NCBI GenBank assembly: GCA_009760855.2
Contig: WPIO01000044.1
Location: forward strand, 2,675,393-2,739,392
DNA from: Cristatella mucedo
Taxonomy: Eukaryota; Bryozoa; Phylactolaemata; Cristatellidae
Reading direction: 5' to 3'
Length of the DNA: 64,000 bases
The translations under genes were made by a program, and so were the position numbers. This document shows, piece after piece, positions 10,357-19,750 of the stretch (position 1 is its first letter; every line of letters begins with the position of its first letter). The notes under the pieces are model-generated. The model saw only the letters and a list, made by a program, of their open reading frames with translations. It was not told where the DNA came from and made no database searches.

Positions 10357-10967
10357 TGCGCCGGCTTCTCGCAGGCGAGCCGCTCGTCGATCGCACGCTG
10401 AGTCAGTTCCTCCGGCATGTACGGCAGCTACTAGGCGATGAACGTGACCGGTTCGGTGAAGCCCTTTTGCGTGAACTGTTCCTGCAGCGCCTACCGGCCG
10501 ATGTCCGCATGGTTCTATCAGGTTGCGACGCCCCGCTCGGCGTTAGCACGCTTGCGGAAATGGCCGACCGCATGCTCGAAGCCTCGGCACGTTACGTAGC
10601 CGCCGTTACACCACCAGCCACCGTAACGTTACGGCAGACGCTGCCTCTGATAGCCGCCGCCCGGTCGGCTAAATCCGAGCGAGAGCAGCACTGCTCATTG
10701 TCAGAGTTACGGTCTCTGAAAGCTGAGGTGTTAGCCCTGCGAGAAGAACCCCACAGGACCAACCAGGATAGACGCGGGGACTGGCGGGGACGCAACCGTT
10801 CTCGTAGCAGTTTCCCTAGCAGGCAGCAGCTCCGACCGCGAGCTGGTGCTCAAGGACAGCGGTCTCCTAATGGCGGCTGGTGCTTCTATCACGCACGATT
10901 TGGGGACAAGGTTTTCCAGTGCCGACCGGGTTGCAAGTTTCCTTTAAACAGGAACCCGGACTGTTAG
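10357..10967 (+). pseudogene. gag: Gypsy gag, C-terminal two thirds
   Basis: The frame has RRLLAGEPLVDRTLSQFLRH, LLRELFLQRLPADVRMVL and an Arg/Ser-rich nucleocapsid tail with CFYHARFGDKVFQCRPGC, a retrotransposon-type zinc knuckle. The preceding gag codons (ending SASEQLRLR) are found on the minus strand at 39934. Gag forms the retrotransposon particle in the cytoplasm. Confidence 0.75.
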
Positions 10968-10970
10968 CGC

Positions 10971-11300
10971 AGGCGGCGCCACAGCAGCCGGGAAATGAAG
11001 TTAGCCGCCTACTGTTCGTACACGACCCTGACACGGATATTCGCTTTCTTATTGACACGGGCTCGGCGGTTAGTGTCCTCCCATCGAATGCTACCGAGAG
11101 GCTACGCCCTGCCCTGTCTCATCTACAGGCTGCCAATGGCTCTTTAATTGCAGTCTACGGCTCACGACTCCTCAACTTGAGCCTAGGTTTCGACGGAGTA
11201 TCTCCTGGGTCTTCTCTGTAGCCGATGTTTCGTACCCTCTCATCGGCGCCGATTTCCTTGCTCGTTTCGGGCTCATCGTAGACCTCAAGCACCGCTACTA
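10971..11300 (+). pseudogene. Gypsy aspartic protease region
   Basis: The active-site motif FLIDTGSAVSVLPS lies near 11046-11087, followed by YPLIGADFLARFG near 11231-11270 in another frame. The frame changes around 11210, so the copy is broken. This is the retropepsin that matures Gag-Pol. Confidence 0.7.
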
Positions 11301-11551
11301 TACGATGGTCGCACTCAGCTTCGAAAGAGGTGCGAACTTACTTCGTCTATTACGCCCTATCATCTCTGCTGCATCCTTTGACTCTACGGGCCGACTACGC
11401 TGCTTTGCTTCGCCGATTCCCAAGCATCACCTAACCCGGAAACCTCTCTGCACCGGTCAAGCATTCAGTTTGCCACCACATCGTCACGAGCGGCCCGCCT
11501 GCCCGCTCCCGCCTTCGACGCCTGGCTCCAGACGGCCTGAGAGCAGCTCGC

Positions 11552-12079
11552 GTGGAATTCGAGCATGTGCTGCAGCTGGGAATAATAGAGCCGTCGGAGA
11601 GCGAGTACGCCAGTCCTCTCCATCTCGTACCCAAAAAGGACGGCGACTGGCGCCCTTGCGGTGACTATCGTGCTTTGAATCGTATCACCAAGCACGACTG
11701 TTACCCTGTACCGCTGCTAAGCGATTTAGCATCTGCTCTACATGGCAAGGTGGTTTTCTCTCAAATCGATCCCGTGGGAGCATATCATCAAATACCCATT
11801 CATCCCGACGACGTCCCTAAAACCGCCGTAATCACGCCGTTCGGGCTGTTTCAATTCAAGCGAATGAGCTTTGGCCTCAGGAATGCTGCCCAGACCTTTC
11901 AACGTTTCATCGACCAGGTAACTCGAGGGCTTAGTTTCTGTTTTCCGTTCCTGGACGATCTTTTAATTGCGTCTGTTAGCGAAGCCGAGCATGCCATGCA
12001 CCTGGAAGCAATCTTCCGTCGCCTCGAGGAATATGGGGTAATCATCAATCCATCTAAGTGCGTCTTTGTATTAAAATAA
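11552..12079 (+). pseudogene. pol: Gypsy reverse transcriptase, N-terminal half
   Basis: Blocks in order are LGIIEPSESEYASPLHLVPK, WRPCGDYRALN, FSQIDPVGAYHQIPI (catalytic Asp block), FGLFQFKRMSFGLRNA and the FLDDLLIAS version of the YxDD motif. It stops after SKCVF, without thumb, RNase H or integrase. An RNase H piece at 8343-8515 could be the displaced continuation. Confidence 0.8.
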
Positions 12080-12112
12080 TTTAAATTAAATCAAATGTAA
12101 TCGTGTGTTAAG

Positions 12113-12420
12113 CCTTAGTATCACTTATATTTTCTAATGGTTCAACAATTATTTCATCGAATTCTTCTTTAGTTATTTTATCATCATCTAATGCATCAAC
12201 AATCTTTGAAACTAAGTTATGATTTGCTTGAAGAGTAGATCATTTCTTTCTATCAATTTGTGATATTGTACTATCTAGTGAGATTATCATTGTTGATAAA
12301 GCACCTAATACTGTTACTACATGAGAAAGCTCCTCATGTTTTTGAATGTAAGTACTGGTTACTGTAATCGCAAAAGATAGTAAGATACCTATAATAATTT
12401 TTATAGTTCATCTTCTTCAT
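12113..12420 (-). pseudogene. Small membrane protein, broken
   Basis: It is homologous to the plus-strand gene at 41005-41402. Shared features are a hydrophobic segment (IIIGILLSFAITVTSTYI), SHVVTVLGALSTMIISLDS, and a tail with DDDKITKEEFDE. An in-frame stop lies near 12247. Two membrane passes are likely. Here it follows the acidic gene instead of an integrase, so its context differs from element D. Confidence 0.5.
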
Positions 12421-12594
12421 TTACATAATTGTATTGAACCTCTTCACCAAATCCGAAATCATCTTCGTAATTACTGTCGTATTCTGAATCGTCTTCGCTA
12501 TCATCTTCTTCAGGATTGTAATCTGGATCATCAGAGTCATCTGAATAATCTTCAATAATATCAAGCACCACTGTTTGTTCAACTTTTTAAACTT
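12404..12594 (-). CDS. Small acidic protein (fragment E)
   Basis: The frame is rich in Asp/Glu/Ser, with DDSDDPDYNPEEDDSEDD and a terminal NEEDEL. No ATG follows the usual start motif on the minus strand, so the start is uncertain. The DDPDY-type block is shared with 2-253 and 35495-35839. Its stop overlaps the beginning of the downstream membrane-protein gene. Confidence 0.45.
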
Positions 12595-12765
12595 CTATTT
12601 TTTATTTTCTTTCATTTCTATTACATAAATTTTTATCTTTAATATAAAATTATTCCTGCAATCTTTTGCTTTCTCATATTCCACTTCTCTTTTGTCGTCT
12701 TTCGTAGATCATTTTCAACTCTTACTTTTGGTTCAAAAGAAGTATATTCTATATTAATTTAACCA

Positions 12766-14836
12766 AAATTGCAAGTATTACATCGTCCTGGATTTAGATT
12801 ATTACTTAATGCATCACCAATTCTGTAGTGACTATAAGCGTAACTACAAATACTACAATCCAACCGGTATCGCTTTGAGTCAAAGGCAGGAGCTGCTACT
12901 TTACTTTGTTTAAATGTACACATTATATGTTTTTCATTTCTAATCAGTGATTGTTCCCACTTTTTTATTTAAGCACATTCTAGAATCATTATGTTTCAAA
13001 TATTTATTAAAAACAGGTTTGTTAACGTCCTTAGCCTTTTTTGATTGACCTACTAGTCCTCCTTCTTTATTAAACATCTCATTCATTTCATAAACTTTAC
13101 CCTCATTACAAATAGTATAAGAATAAATTTTGGTCTTAGGAAAACACATTCATTTAATATTGCTGTTTTTACTTTATCTGTTATCTCATCTTTGATTTAC
13201 CAACGACTTTGTTATTTTCTTTTATAATACTTTTTGCTTTCTCATCTTTCTAGAATGGATAATCATCGGGAAAAGTATTTAGATCTAATGTTTCTGGATA
13301 TTCAATACAATCTTGATAAACATCCTCAGTAAAAACTTCCATTACCGATGAATCAGTATCATTATATAACAAATTAATTTGCGAACCATATCTTTTTTCA
13401 TTATTAGATAATAGAAATTTTGCATCAATACTTTAGATAAATTAATTATACAAAACCAAACATTGATTGGTTTGTTTAAAGTTTGACTCCTTGCTACTTT
13501 CTACACAAACAATGTTTTTAGATAATATCTTTCTATCAATAAATCTAGGACTCCTATAAATTGTATTCACTTTTACTAACTCTCCACTAATATCTTCACT
13601 CAATAGATCAATTTTTTCTATCCCTAACATTCTTCATTGTTTTACGAAAGAATGCGTTGTTTAATAACTTGAGGAAATCCTTTTCAAAGCCATTGCTGCT
13701 TTTCCTCTAAGTACTGTATTCTTATCAATATAAGAAGATACAAATCAAATTTATTAAATTCTAGTACTCTGAATATGTGTTAACTCATATCCTAATTCAA
13801 TACAATTCTTAAGATTAAGATAATGAATAACATACTTTTGTTTTGGTTCTAAATCCAATATCAACTTTACAACAAGATAGTTTCCTTTGTTAAAGGAATT
13901 TTGATATTTTAAATGCTTAATTCTTCTTCATCTGTTTTTTCTCAGGAAGCAAAGGATAGTAAGAAAATAAATCATGTTTATCCTTTGGACAATTATTATC
14001 AACTTCAAAAACATGACCCTTATTTGATGAAGGTTTAAAAAATTTAATTATATTACTCTTATTTTCATTCCATAATTTTACTTTTTGATTTGATAAGAAA
14101 TTAAAACCACCAGTTGGCAGAAATTGCTTCATAGCCCCGCCATAAAGATGTTACATCAAAATATAATAAATATGATGTTAACTCATCTGGTTTTAAATTA
14201 TCACATCTACTATTATTAGCTTTTGCATAACGTTTTGATACTTGCGTCATTCCTCCACGAAGGCCTTTTTCAAAGAAAAGATACATATTTGGATCAGTTA
14301 ACAATTCAAGAACAATACCTGTATGCTTTAATCCTGCTGTCCAAGTTAATTGTGGAGTTGTTAAAAACTTTGCAGGATCTATTTGGTAAGTTGTCATTAT
14401 TAGATCACAAAATCTTTCAAACAAATATGCTAATGCTAAAAAGTCATTTATTAAATATAAATTATGATATTCCTTTAAGGTTGTTTTCAAAAGCATTCCA
14501 GATGTTCTTCGCATGCTCACAATCTTCTTCTGAAATATGACCACTAAGACGAATAAAACATTTCAATTGGAGGTAAACTTGTTTCTTCAAATCTAGCAAA
14601 ATAATCCATGTATTTGTAGGGATAAATGCCTTTATTTGTTAGTAATGCTATTTTTATGATAATATTCTTTAAAATTATGTCTTATTATATTGAAGCTATC
14701 ATTTGCCTTAGACAGATTCTTTACTAATTTATCAAGTGGACTTTGTAATAACCGATAGGAATCTCTAAAACAAAGATTACCAAAGGCTATAGTTAAAAAC
14801 TTCTCTTTATTATTACCAAAGATTATTGAATACCTA
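12766..14836 (-). pseudogene. POLB: DNA polymerase B, divergent lineage (fragment E)
   Basis: From the N-terminal side (14836 down): an exonuclease-domain block with AFGNLCFRDSYRLLQSPLDK; DPAKFLTTPQLTWTAGLKH; GLRGGMTQVSKRYAKAN; motif A YFDVTSL; motif C YNDTDS near 13355; a KAKDVNKPVFNKYL block; and a C-terminal CSICSYAY / NPGRCNTC zinc region at about 12770-12890. Several stops and frame changes break it. Sequence identity to the polymerases of C and D is visibly lower than theirs to each other, so it derives from a different lineage. The N-terminal zinc and exonuclease I regions are missing. Confidence 0.75.
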
Positions 14837-14923
14837 AACACTTACATTACAAGTGCAATTGGTAAAGAACTTGCTAAAGCAAAAAAATAAGCAGTAAAAC
14901 TAAAGAGACCAAAATATCATAGA
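14837..14923 (+). pseudogene. INT: Integrase fragment
   Basis: The frame EYLNTYITSAIGKELAKAK, a stop, then VKLKRPKYHRED matches the inter-domain region of the integrase genes at 18458-19323 and 41389-42261. About 30 codons remain, joined directly to the polymerase on the left and a capsid gene tail on the right. Confidence 0.55.
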
Positions 14924-15036
14924 GAAGATTATATTTATGATATAGTAATTACTATAACTGGTCAGAATCTAAATTTATTAGATTTTTAATTCACAACAAA
15001 TTACGACTGTTTTAGAAATTATTGAAGTTTAATATA
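14924..15036 (+). pseudogene. Penton-like A, C-terminal fragment
   Basis: DIVITITGQNLNLLDF then, after a one-base shift, the end VLEIIEV matches the C-terminus of 24541-25407. The order penton A, penton B, coiled-coil, capsid is the same as in C and D, in inverted orientation. Confidence 0.55.
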
Positions 15037-15041
15037 AGAAA

Positions 15042-15943
15042 ATGTCGATAAGATTAACTGGAACAAGTAGCTCAGAATCAAAAACACTATCACCACCTTT
15101 TATACTTGGATCTGATTCAGGTTATAATAAAATTGGTTTACGAAGAGTAGAGTTTACTTATACTAATAAAGTTATATCAAATGTAATTGCTGGTTTAAAT
15201 GATACAATTTGGTTTAAATGGAGTATGACTGATATAAGTAATGCATATATTACAATTGCTCCTGGTTATTGTGATTCAAATAAATTAACAGCAGCTCTAA
15301 ATAGAGCATTATCAGACCCACAGCCAAAGAATATTGTTACTCAAAATGGATCAACATCTAAGTCAACGAATAGTGCTTTTTATGATACTACTAAAAGAAA
15401 TAGCACAGGTATAAAATTTAGCGTTGATACAGATGATAGAATATTAATGCAAGTAGTTGGTGATTATGTTGCTCTAGTTGGAAGTAATTCAAATGTTGCT
15501 ATAAATTCAATTGGAGATACTCTTGGTTTTAATTCAAATCAACAACGAACATTCGATAGTGCTCTTGTAGGTGGAACACCATACGAAGCAATAGAAAAAG
15601 CAATGTACTTCGCCGGTATTTTTAAAGCATGGAATAAAATGGTATTGCCAGACAATAAAGGAATACGATGGATAAGTATTGATTGCGACTTAATTGATCC
15701 TCTTAAGAATTATGTAGAAAGAAAAAACGATTCTTAGAACAATGTACATCTTTATATATTAATGATATTGACGACATTCATCCAGGTTAAAAGGTTTATC
15801 TACATATTTCTAATGTATTATATATGCCAACACGTGGTGATATAGATGCTATAGGTAGTTTTAAAATAGGATTAAGTAATCAAAATGGAAATTCTGTAAG
15901 TATTATTACTGATGTAGTTGCAACAACAGAAATTTCAAAGTAA
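15042..15943 (+). pseudogene. Penton-like protein B (fragment B), nearly intact
   Basis: The ATG follows ataagaaa. The frame is open to 15737, then one frameshift in a run of A and a stop near 15788 separate the last ~65 residues. Visible blocks are SIRLTGTS, GYNKIGLRRVEFTY, ITIAPGYCDSNKLTAALNRAL, a DRILMQVVGDY block, DTLGFNSNQ and EKAMYFAGIFKAWNKM. The LGF block and the PGYYDxxKLxxALN block are typical of penton/vertex proteins of Polintons and related viruses; the assignment is inferred. It is the best copy of this gene for comparison. Confidence 0.6.
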
Positions 15944-15952
15944 TATAGAGCA

Positions 15953-16953
15953 ATGAGTAGTTATGCGAGAGTTGGACATGATAGAATACATGGAGGTAAA
16001 TATCGTGGAAGTGGAAGTGTATCACTTGATAAATTTCTTGATGTTTTTAATAAAGTAACACCATTGGTAACTGGATTAACTAGTAAAGGTATTGATATTG
16101 CCACCAAAGGTATTGAAATGCATCAAGCAAGAAAACTTACTGAACTAAAAACAAAGAAAGAAAAGATTGATCAAGATCATGCATTTAAACGTAGAGAGAT
16201 GGATGATAAACTTGAAGAAGAAAGAAGAAAGAAAGAACTTGATTATGAACTTGAGAGGAAAAGAAAAGATGAAGATTATGATAGAAAGATGAAAGAGATA
16301 GATCTTGAACTAAAATGTATTATGCTTGAGAAGGTCACTAAAAAATCTAAAAAAAAAAGTAGAAAAGCTAAGATGGAAGAAGAACCAGATGTAGAAGACT
16401 ATTCGGAGACTCTTAAAAAGAATGATCCTAAAGCATATAAGGAAATGGAGAAAGTAATTAACAATAATAATAATAATAATAATATTGCACTTGATAAAGC
16501 GCCCTCAGAGAACTTAATCTCTTTCTAGGCGCTTTACATTTGCTGCAAAGTGATACGCAATAGAATAGTAAGTAAAATCATGCTTGAAAAACAAACAAAA
16601 TGAATAACATGGTTAGGGGTTACATGCACTGGGTCAGCATGCAAATGTGGTTAGTGGCAGCATGAACAGTGTCAGCACGCATAAGCACATCGAGGACGAA
16701 TCACAAGGACCCACTAAATGCTGTCCTAAATAGGTATGTTTTTAAGTTTCTTTTAAATGTGGTCAGGTCAGGGGATGTTCTGATGCAGGTCGGGAGGGAG
16801 TTCCAGGCTGTGGGAGCATACGAGCTAAATGCACGGTCTCCAAAGGATTTAAGGAATAAAGCTGTTGTTCCTTATAATCCAAGACCTGATGGTTATATTG
16901 GAAACATGAGGAAAAGACTAGGTGCTGGTTTGTATATTCGAAGCAGAAAATAA
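15953..16953 (+). pseudogene. Coiled-coil minor virion protein, LINE-interrupted
   Basis: The N-terminus SSYARVGHDRIHGGKYRGSG is followed by a hydrophobic/Gly segment and then a long charged helix (REMDDKLEEERRKKELDYEL) predicted as coiled coil, then KKSKKKSRK and a conserved KNDPKAYKEMEKVI. LINE-b (16462-16853) enters after EKVI, and the final codons (RKRLGAGLYIRSRK) resume at 16854. IHGG-K fits the adenain-type cleavage consensus. A capsid cement or core protein cut by the viral protease is inferred. Confidence 0.6.
16462..16853 (-). mobile_element. LINE-b 3' end, copy 1
   Basis: The element's (ATT)n tail reads as aataataat at 16462-16484 on the plus strand. It is followed by a conserved stem-loop (AAAGCGCC with GGCGCTTT, about 16496-16537) and then the reverse-transcriptase C-terminus on the minus strand. 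The 5' truncation point is at about 16853. Other copies are at 31131, 48250, 53599 and 63258. Confidence 0.85.
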
Positions 16954-16979
16954 TTTTTAGCTTTTTATATAGAGAAGAA

Positions 16980-17321
16980 ATGGCAAGTGCACCTATCGAT
17001 AGTATACTCGAACTTGGGGATCCTGAGTTTCCTGACTATAAACTTAGAGATTATCAATTTAGAGAGTTTTATCAAACTAATGGTAATGAAACTGATAGTA
17101 TTGCAAGTAAACTAGTTACATTCATTGTTCCTGGTGAACAACAAACGTGTTATGTCCTATCTGATGGTTATCTTCTACTTGAAGGTCAATTGCAAGCACA
17201 ATTTGCTGCAGGTGGAGCTTTTGCTGCTCCTGCGAGAACTCTTTCTGTTGGATTAGTTAACAATGCTGGTGCGTGGATGTTCAATAGCATGAGAGTTAGA
17301 CTTGGTGCAGCATTTTTTTAA
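16980..17321 (+). pseudogene. Major capsid protein, N-terminal fragment
   Basis: It begins MASAPIDSILELGDPEF after tatatagagaagaa. QQTCYVLSDGYLLLEGQ and LSVGLVNNAGAWMFNSMRVR follow. It is colinear with 22955-22630, then stops where sequence switches to a fibre 3 tail. Only ~110 of ~520 residues remain. Confidence 0.65.
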
Positions 17322-17514
17322 GATGTGGAAATATACCATATTTTTGTAATACTTTTGCTAATGCTCATTTTATTAGTTATTACGGAAACTTAAGTGTAAA
17401 GAGTGTAAATAATATTGGTAATCCATCACTAACATTTTCTTTTTCTAGTAGTGGAAAATTAATTGTATCTAAATTATCAGATATCAACACAAAAAACCAA
17501 CATACTCAAAAGTA
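17322..17514 (+). pseudogene. Fibre 3 C-terminal fragment
   Basis: YYGNLSVKSVNNIG and VSKLSDINTKNQ match the C-terminal part of fibre 3 at 33720-33850 and 58130-58222. It ends with two stops at 17513-17518 and is directly joined to capsid sequence on the left, marking a deletion or rearrangement. Confidence 0.5.
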
Positions 17515-17952
17515 GTAATAAAAGTAAAAAACATTGAAAAATTTATTGATAGAAGAACTAATAACATTGATGACACAAGTAGATATATAGTATATAGAAA
17601 AACTTTTTATGATAATTCGTTTTTATTAAAAGATTATAACAGAACCAGAATAAATTATAAAACAGTAAAAGCACAAGTTGTTTTAAATGTTAATAGAATA
17701 GATGAAGGTTTTGATGATAATAATATACTTTTAAAATACAACAATAGATTTAATTCTCCAGGCTTTAATTCAGCAAAAATACTTAATTTAAGATATTATG
17801 GTGTTGAGAGAGATGAATTTAATGAAGAAGTAAAAAGAGCATTAGATGAAGCAAGGAAAGCTATTGAAGAGAAATCAACACCAGATATTACAAGAGCATT
17901 TTCAAGAGCCGTTACTGTCTTCAATAAAAGGGATCCAAAAAAGCTCTTAATA
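17515..17952 (+). pseudogene. Fibre-companion gene lacking a start codon
   Basis: It is homologous to 33857-34063 and 58222-58697 (IDRRTNNIDD, NSFLLKDYNRTRINY and similar spacing). The ATG that overlaps the fibre 3 stop in element C is absent. The frame is open with no stop right through the following HNH gene (17953-18486). Its C-terminal ~45 residues (VKRALDEARKAIEE, FSRAVTVFNKRDPKKLL) are not present in the other copies and are unrecognised. Confidence 0.4.
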
Positions 17953-18486
17953 ATGGCAGAAATTACTTGTGAAATTGTTAGGAGTATGATTCATTACGAT
18001 CCTGAGTCTGGAATTTGCGTTAGTAAGTTTACTTCGGGAAATAATGTAATACGTGTTGGCCATGTTTTGGGAAAGGTTTGTAAGGATGGGTATTTGAAAG
18101 TTAGTTTGCTCGGTAAATTGTGGTACCTTCATAGGTTAGTTTGGCTTTACGTTCATGGTAGGTTTCCAGATTTTGACATTGATCACGTTAATCGAAATAG
18201 ACTTGATAATCGTTTAGTTAACTTGAGAGAGGCAACTCGTTCACAAAACAACATGAATCGCATTGTTCAATGCAATAGTCAACTTGGATCTAAGGGTGTC
18301 TCTCTTAGAAAAGACACTGGCAAGTATTGTGCAAGGATAACTTTTACCGAACATGGTGTTAAGAGAACAATACGGCAATGTTTCGAAACGTTTGAGGAAG
18401 CATTTAAAGTTAGGATTGAATGGAAGCATCGTTGCTTTGGTGACTTTGCTCGTCCTTCTAGCTTACTTGTTGCAACTTCTCTCTAA
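17953..18486 (+). CDS. HNH homing-type endonuclease, intact frame
   Basis: A 177-residue frame with an N-terminal beta region (YDPESGICVSKFTSGN), HRLVWLYVHGRFP, the HNH core (DFDIDHVNRNRLDNRLVNLR), and a C-terminal AP2-like DNA-binding region (GSKGVSLRKDTGKYCARI). This architecture is that of phage and viral HNH/AP2 endonucleases, which cut DNA and promote their own spread. It differs strongly from the HNH genes at 29468 and 54305. It lies where the small membrane gene should flank the integrase, and its last codons overlap the integrase C-terminus on the other strand. Intact amid decayed neighbours. Confidence 0.8.
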   Translation: MAEITCEIVRSMIHYDPESGICVSKFTSGNNVIRVGHVLGKVCKDGYLKVSLLGKLWYLHRLVWLYVHGRFPDFDIDHVNRNRLDNRLVNLREATRSQNNMNRIVQCNSQLGSKGVSLRKDTGKYCARITFTEHGVKRTIRQCFETFEEAFKVRIEWKHRCFGDFARPSSLLVATSL

Positions 18487-19323
18487 CAAAACTTCTTTTA
18501 ACATCATTTACCCAAAAACGCGCTGGTTGTTCTTGCAATACCATTATTCTAACAATAGTATGTTTAGTTAAACCCCATATTGCATCTGTAGCTCTTCTTC
18601 TCTTTTCATCTTCTCCTTCACCTGGTTCTAATAAATATCTAACAGTTGTTCCAAGTTCTAATAACGGTTCTTGTTCTCCTACTTTTCTATGATATTTTGG
18701 TTTCTTTAGTTTTACTTTTTCTTTTTTTATCGCTTTAACAGGTTTTTCACCTATTGCTTTCATAACACTATTACTTAGATAATCAATAATCTTTGGTAAT
18801 CAATCCACTCTCTGTTTCTAGTATACTCTCCTTTCTTTATACTTTCTATTTCTTTTTCATACTGAGCAATAAATGCTCTCTCAGCAACTGTTCTATTCAT
18901 TCTTTCAACTAATGCAACACTCTTTTTACTAGTACCTTCTATAATTTGTGTTTCATGTTTTTTCATTTCTTTAGCAAACTCTCCTTTAAACTCTGATCCC
19001 GGATCAACTGTCATTTTCTTTGGCCATTTCAAAGGACCTTTATTGTAAATATCTATAAATGCTTTTGTTGCTTCTTTAGAAGACTGTTTTAAGCGGTCTT
19101 GAATCTTTATATCTACTAGCAAAATCAATAACACTCAGTGCATATTTATATCCAGAATCATTAGGCATGTATACAATATCTGCTTGATGATTTTCATTAG
19201 GCTCAACAATATTAAAGAAACCTTGTGGAATTTTCTTAGGTCTTGGTTTGAATACTTGACCTATATCTGAGTCAAGACTGAATTTACCTTCTTTTTTCTT
19301 TCATTTAAAGTTAAAAACGACAT
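18458..19323 (-). pseudogene. INT: Retroviral-type integrase (element C)
   Basis: It begins MSFLTLNERKKEG at 19323. The catalytic core has HQADIVYM (first Asp), SGYKYALSVIDFASRYKDSR, TVDPGSEFKGEF (second Asp) and VALVERMNRTVAERAF (Glu), with about 32 residues between the last two acidic residues. A C-terminal region with RRRATDAIWGLTKHTI is typical of Maverick integrases. Frames change near 19130 and 18770. It would join viral ends to host DNA. No N-terminal His/Cys zinc domain is visible. Confidence 0.8.
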
Positions 19324-19336
19324 TCTATAGAGAATG
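19321..19336. promoter_or_regulatory. Palindromic divergent start signal (element C)
   Basis: CATTCTATAGAGAATG is almost a perfect palindrome. The integrase ATG (minus) and the Cys-rich protein ATG (plus) form its two ends, 10 bp apart. The same 16 bp occur at 42259-42274. Each gene's TATAGA-type motif overlaps the other's. Confidence 0.65.
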
Positions 19337-19724
19337 GAAATATTTTGTGAAACGTGTTTAAATAAATTTAATGAAACTGATTATCTAGAAGGAAAACATC
19401 CTTACTGTCATCAAGAAATAGAGACCAAAAAGAAAATATGAAATACGTTGTGATATTTGTGATAAAGATATGCAAGAAACAGAATTTGATTCCAGCCGTA
19501 TGCTTAATGATGCAATTATAATTTGTTCATATTGTAACATAAATACTAACTCATTTAAGAAAGAGAGACCAACTAAATTGTATTCATTAGTTAGGAAACA
19601 TCTAAAAAAACAATGTTGCTCTACTTTATTACATCATTGTTTAGGCCATGAAGCTATGTGTTCTATATCAAAACTGTTTCCTCTTCTTAAAGGTACACGT
19701 AAAGCAACAAAGTTAAAAGATTAA
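19334..19724 (+). pseudogene. Cys-rich zinc-binding protein divergent to integrase
   Basis: MEIFCETCLNKFNE, HPYC, IRCDICDKDM, ICSYCN and CLGHEAMC supply multiple CxxC-like pairs, suggesting two or more zinc sites. The C-terminal part is basic. A frame change occurs near 19436-19445. It is paired back-to-back with the integrase in both C and D. A partner for integrase or DNA is plausible from this pairing but unproven. Confidence 0.55.
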
Positions 19725-19750
19725 TAGTTTTAATATATCATTTATACTAT

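Larger units (their letters stand above)
10357..12078 (+). mobile_element. Ty3/gypsy retrotransposon, gag-pol fragment
   Basis: It contains the gag C-terminal part, protease and first half of reverse transcriptase, in G/C-rich sequence unlike the A/T-rich viral genes. The 5' side ends at the terminal repeat; the 3' side ends in the RT domain just after NPSKCVF, where viral sequence resumes. Neither LTR is present here; the matching 5' end (LTR, leader, gag start) is at 39934-40590 on the opposite strand. Confidence 0.85.

Noticed and set aside
11305-11664. Frame 11305-11664 and minus-strand frames 10592-10795, 11431-11695 as genes
   Set aside because: They overlap gypsy protease/RT in other frames and have no conserved blocks; G/C-rich sequence gives chance open frames.
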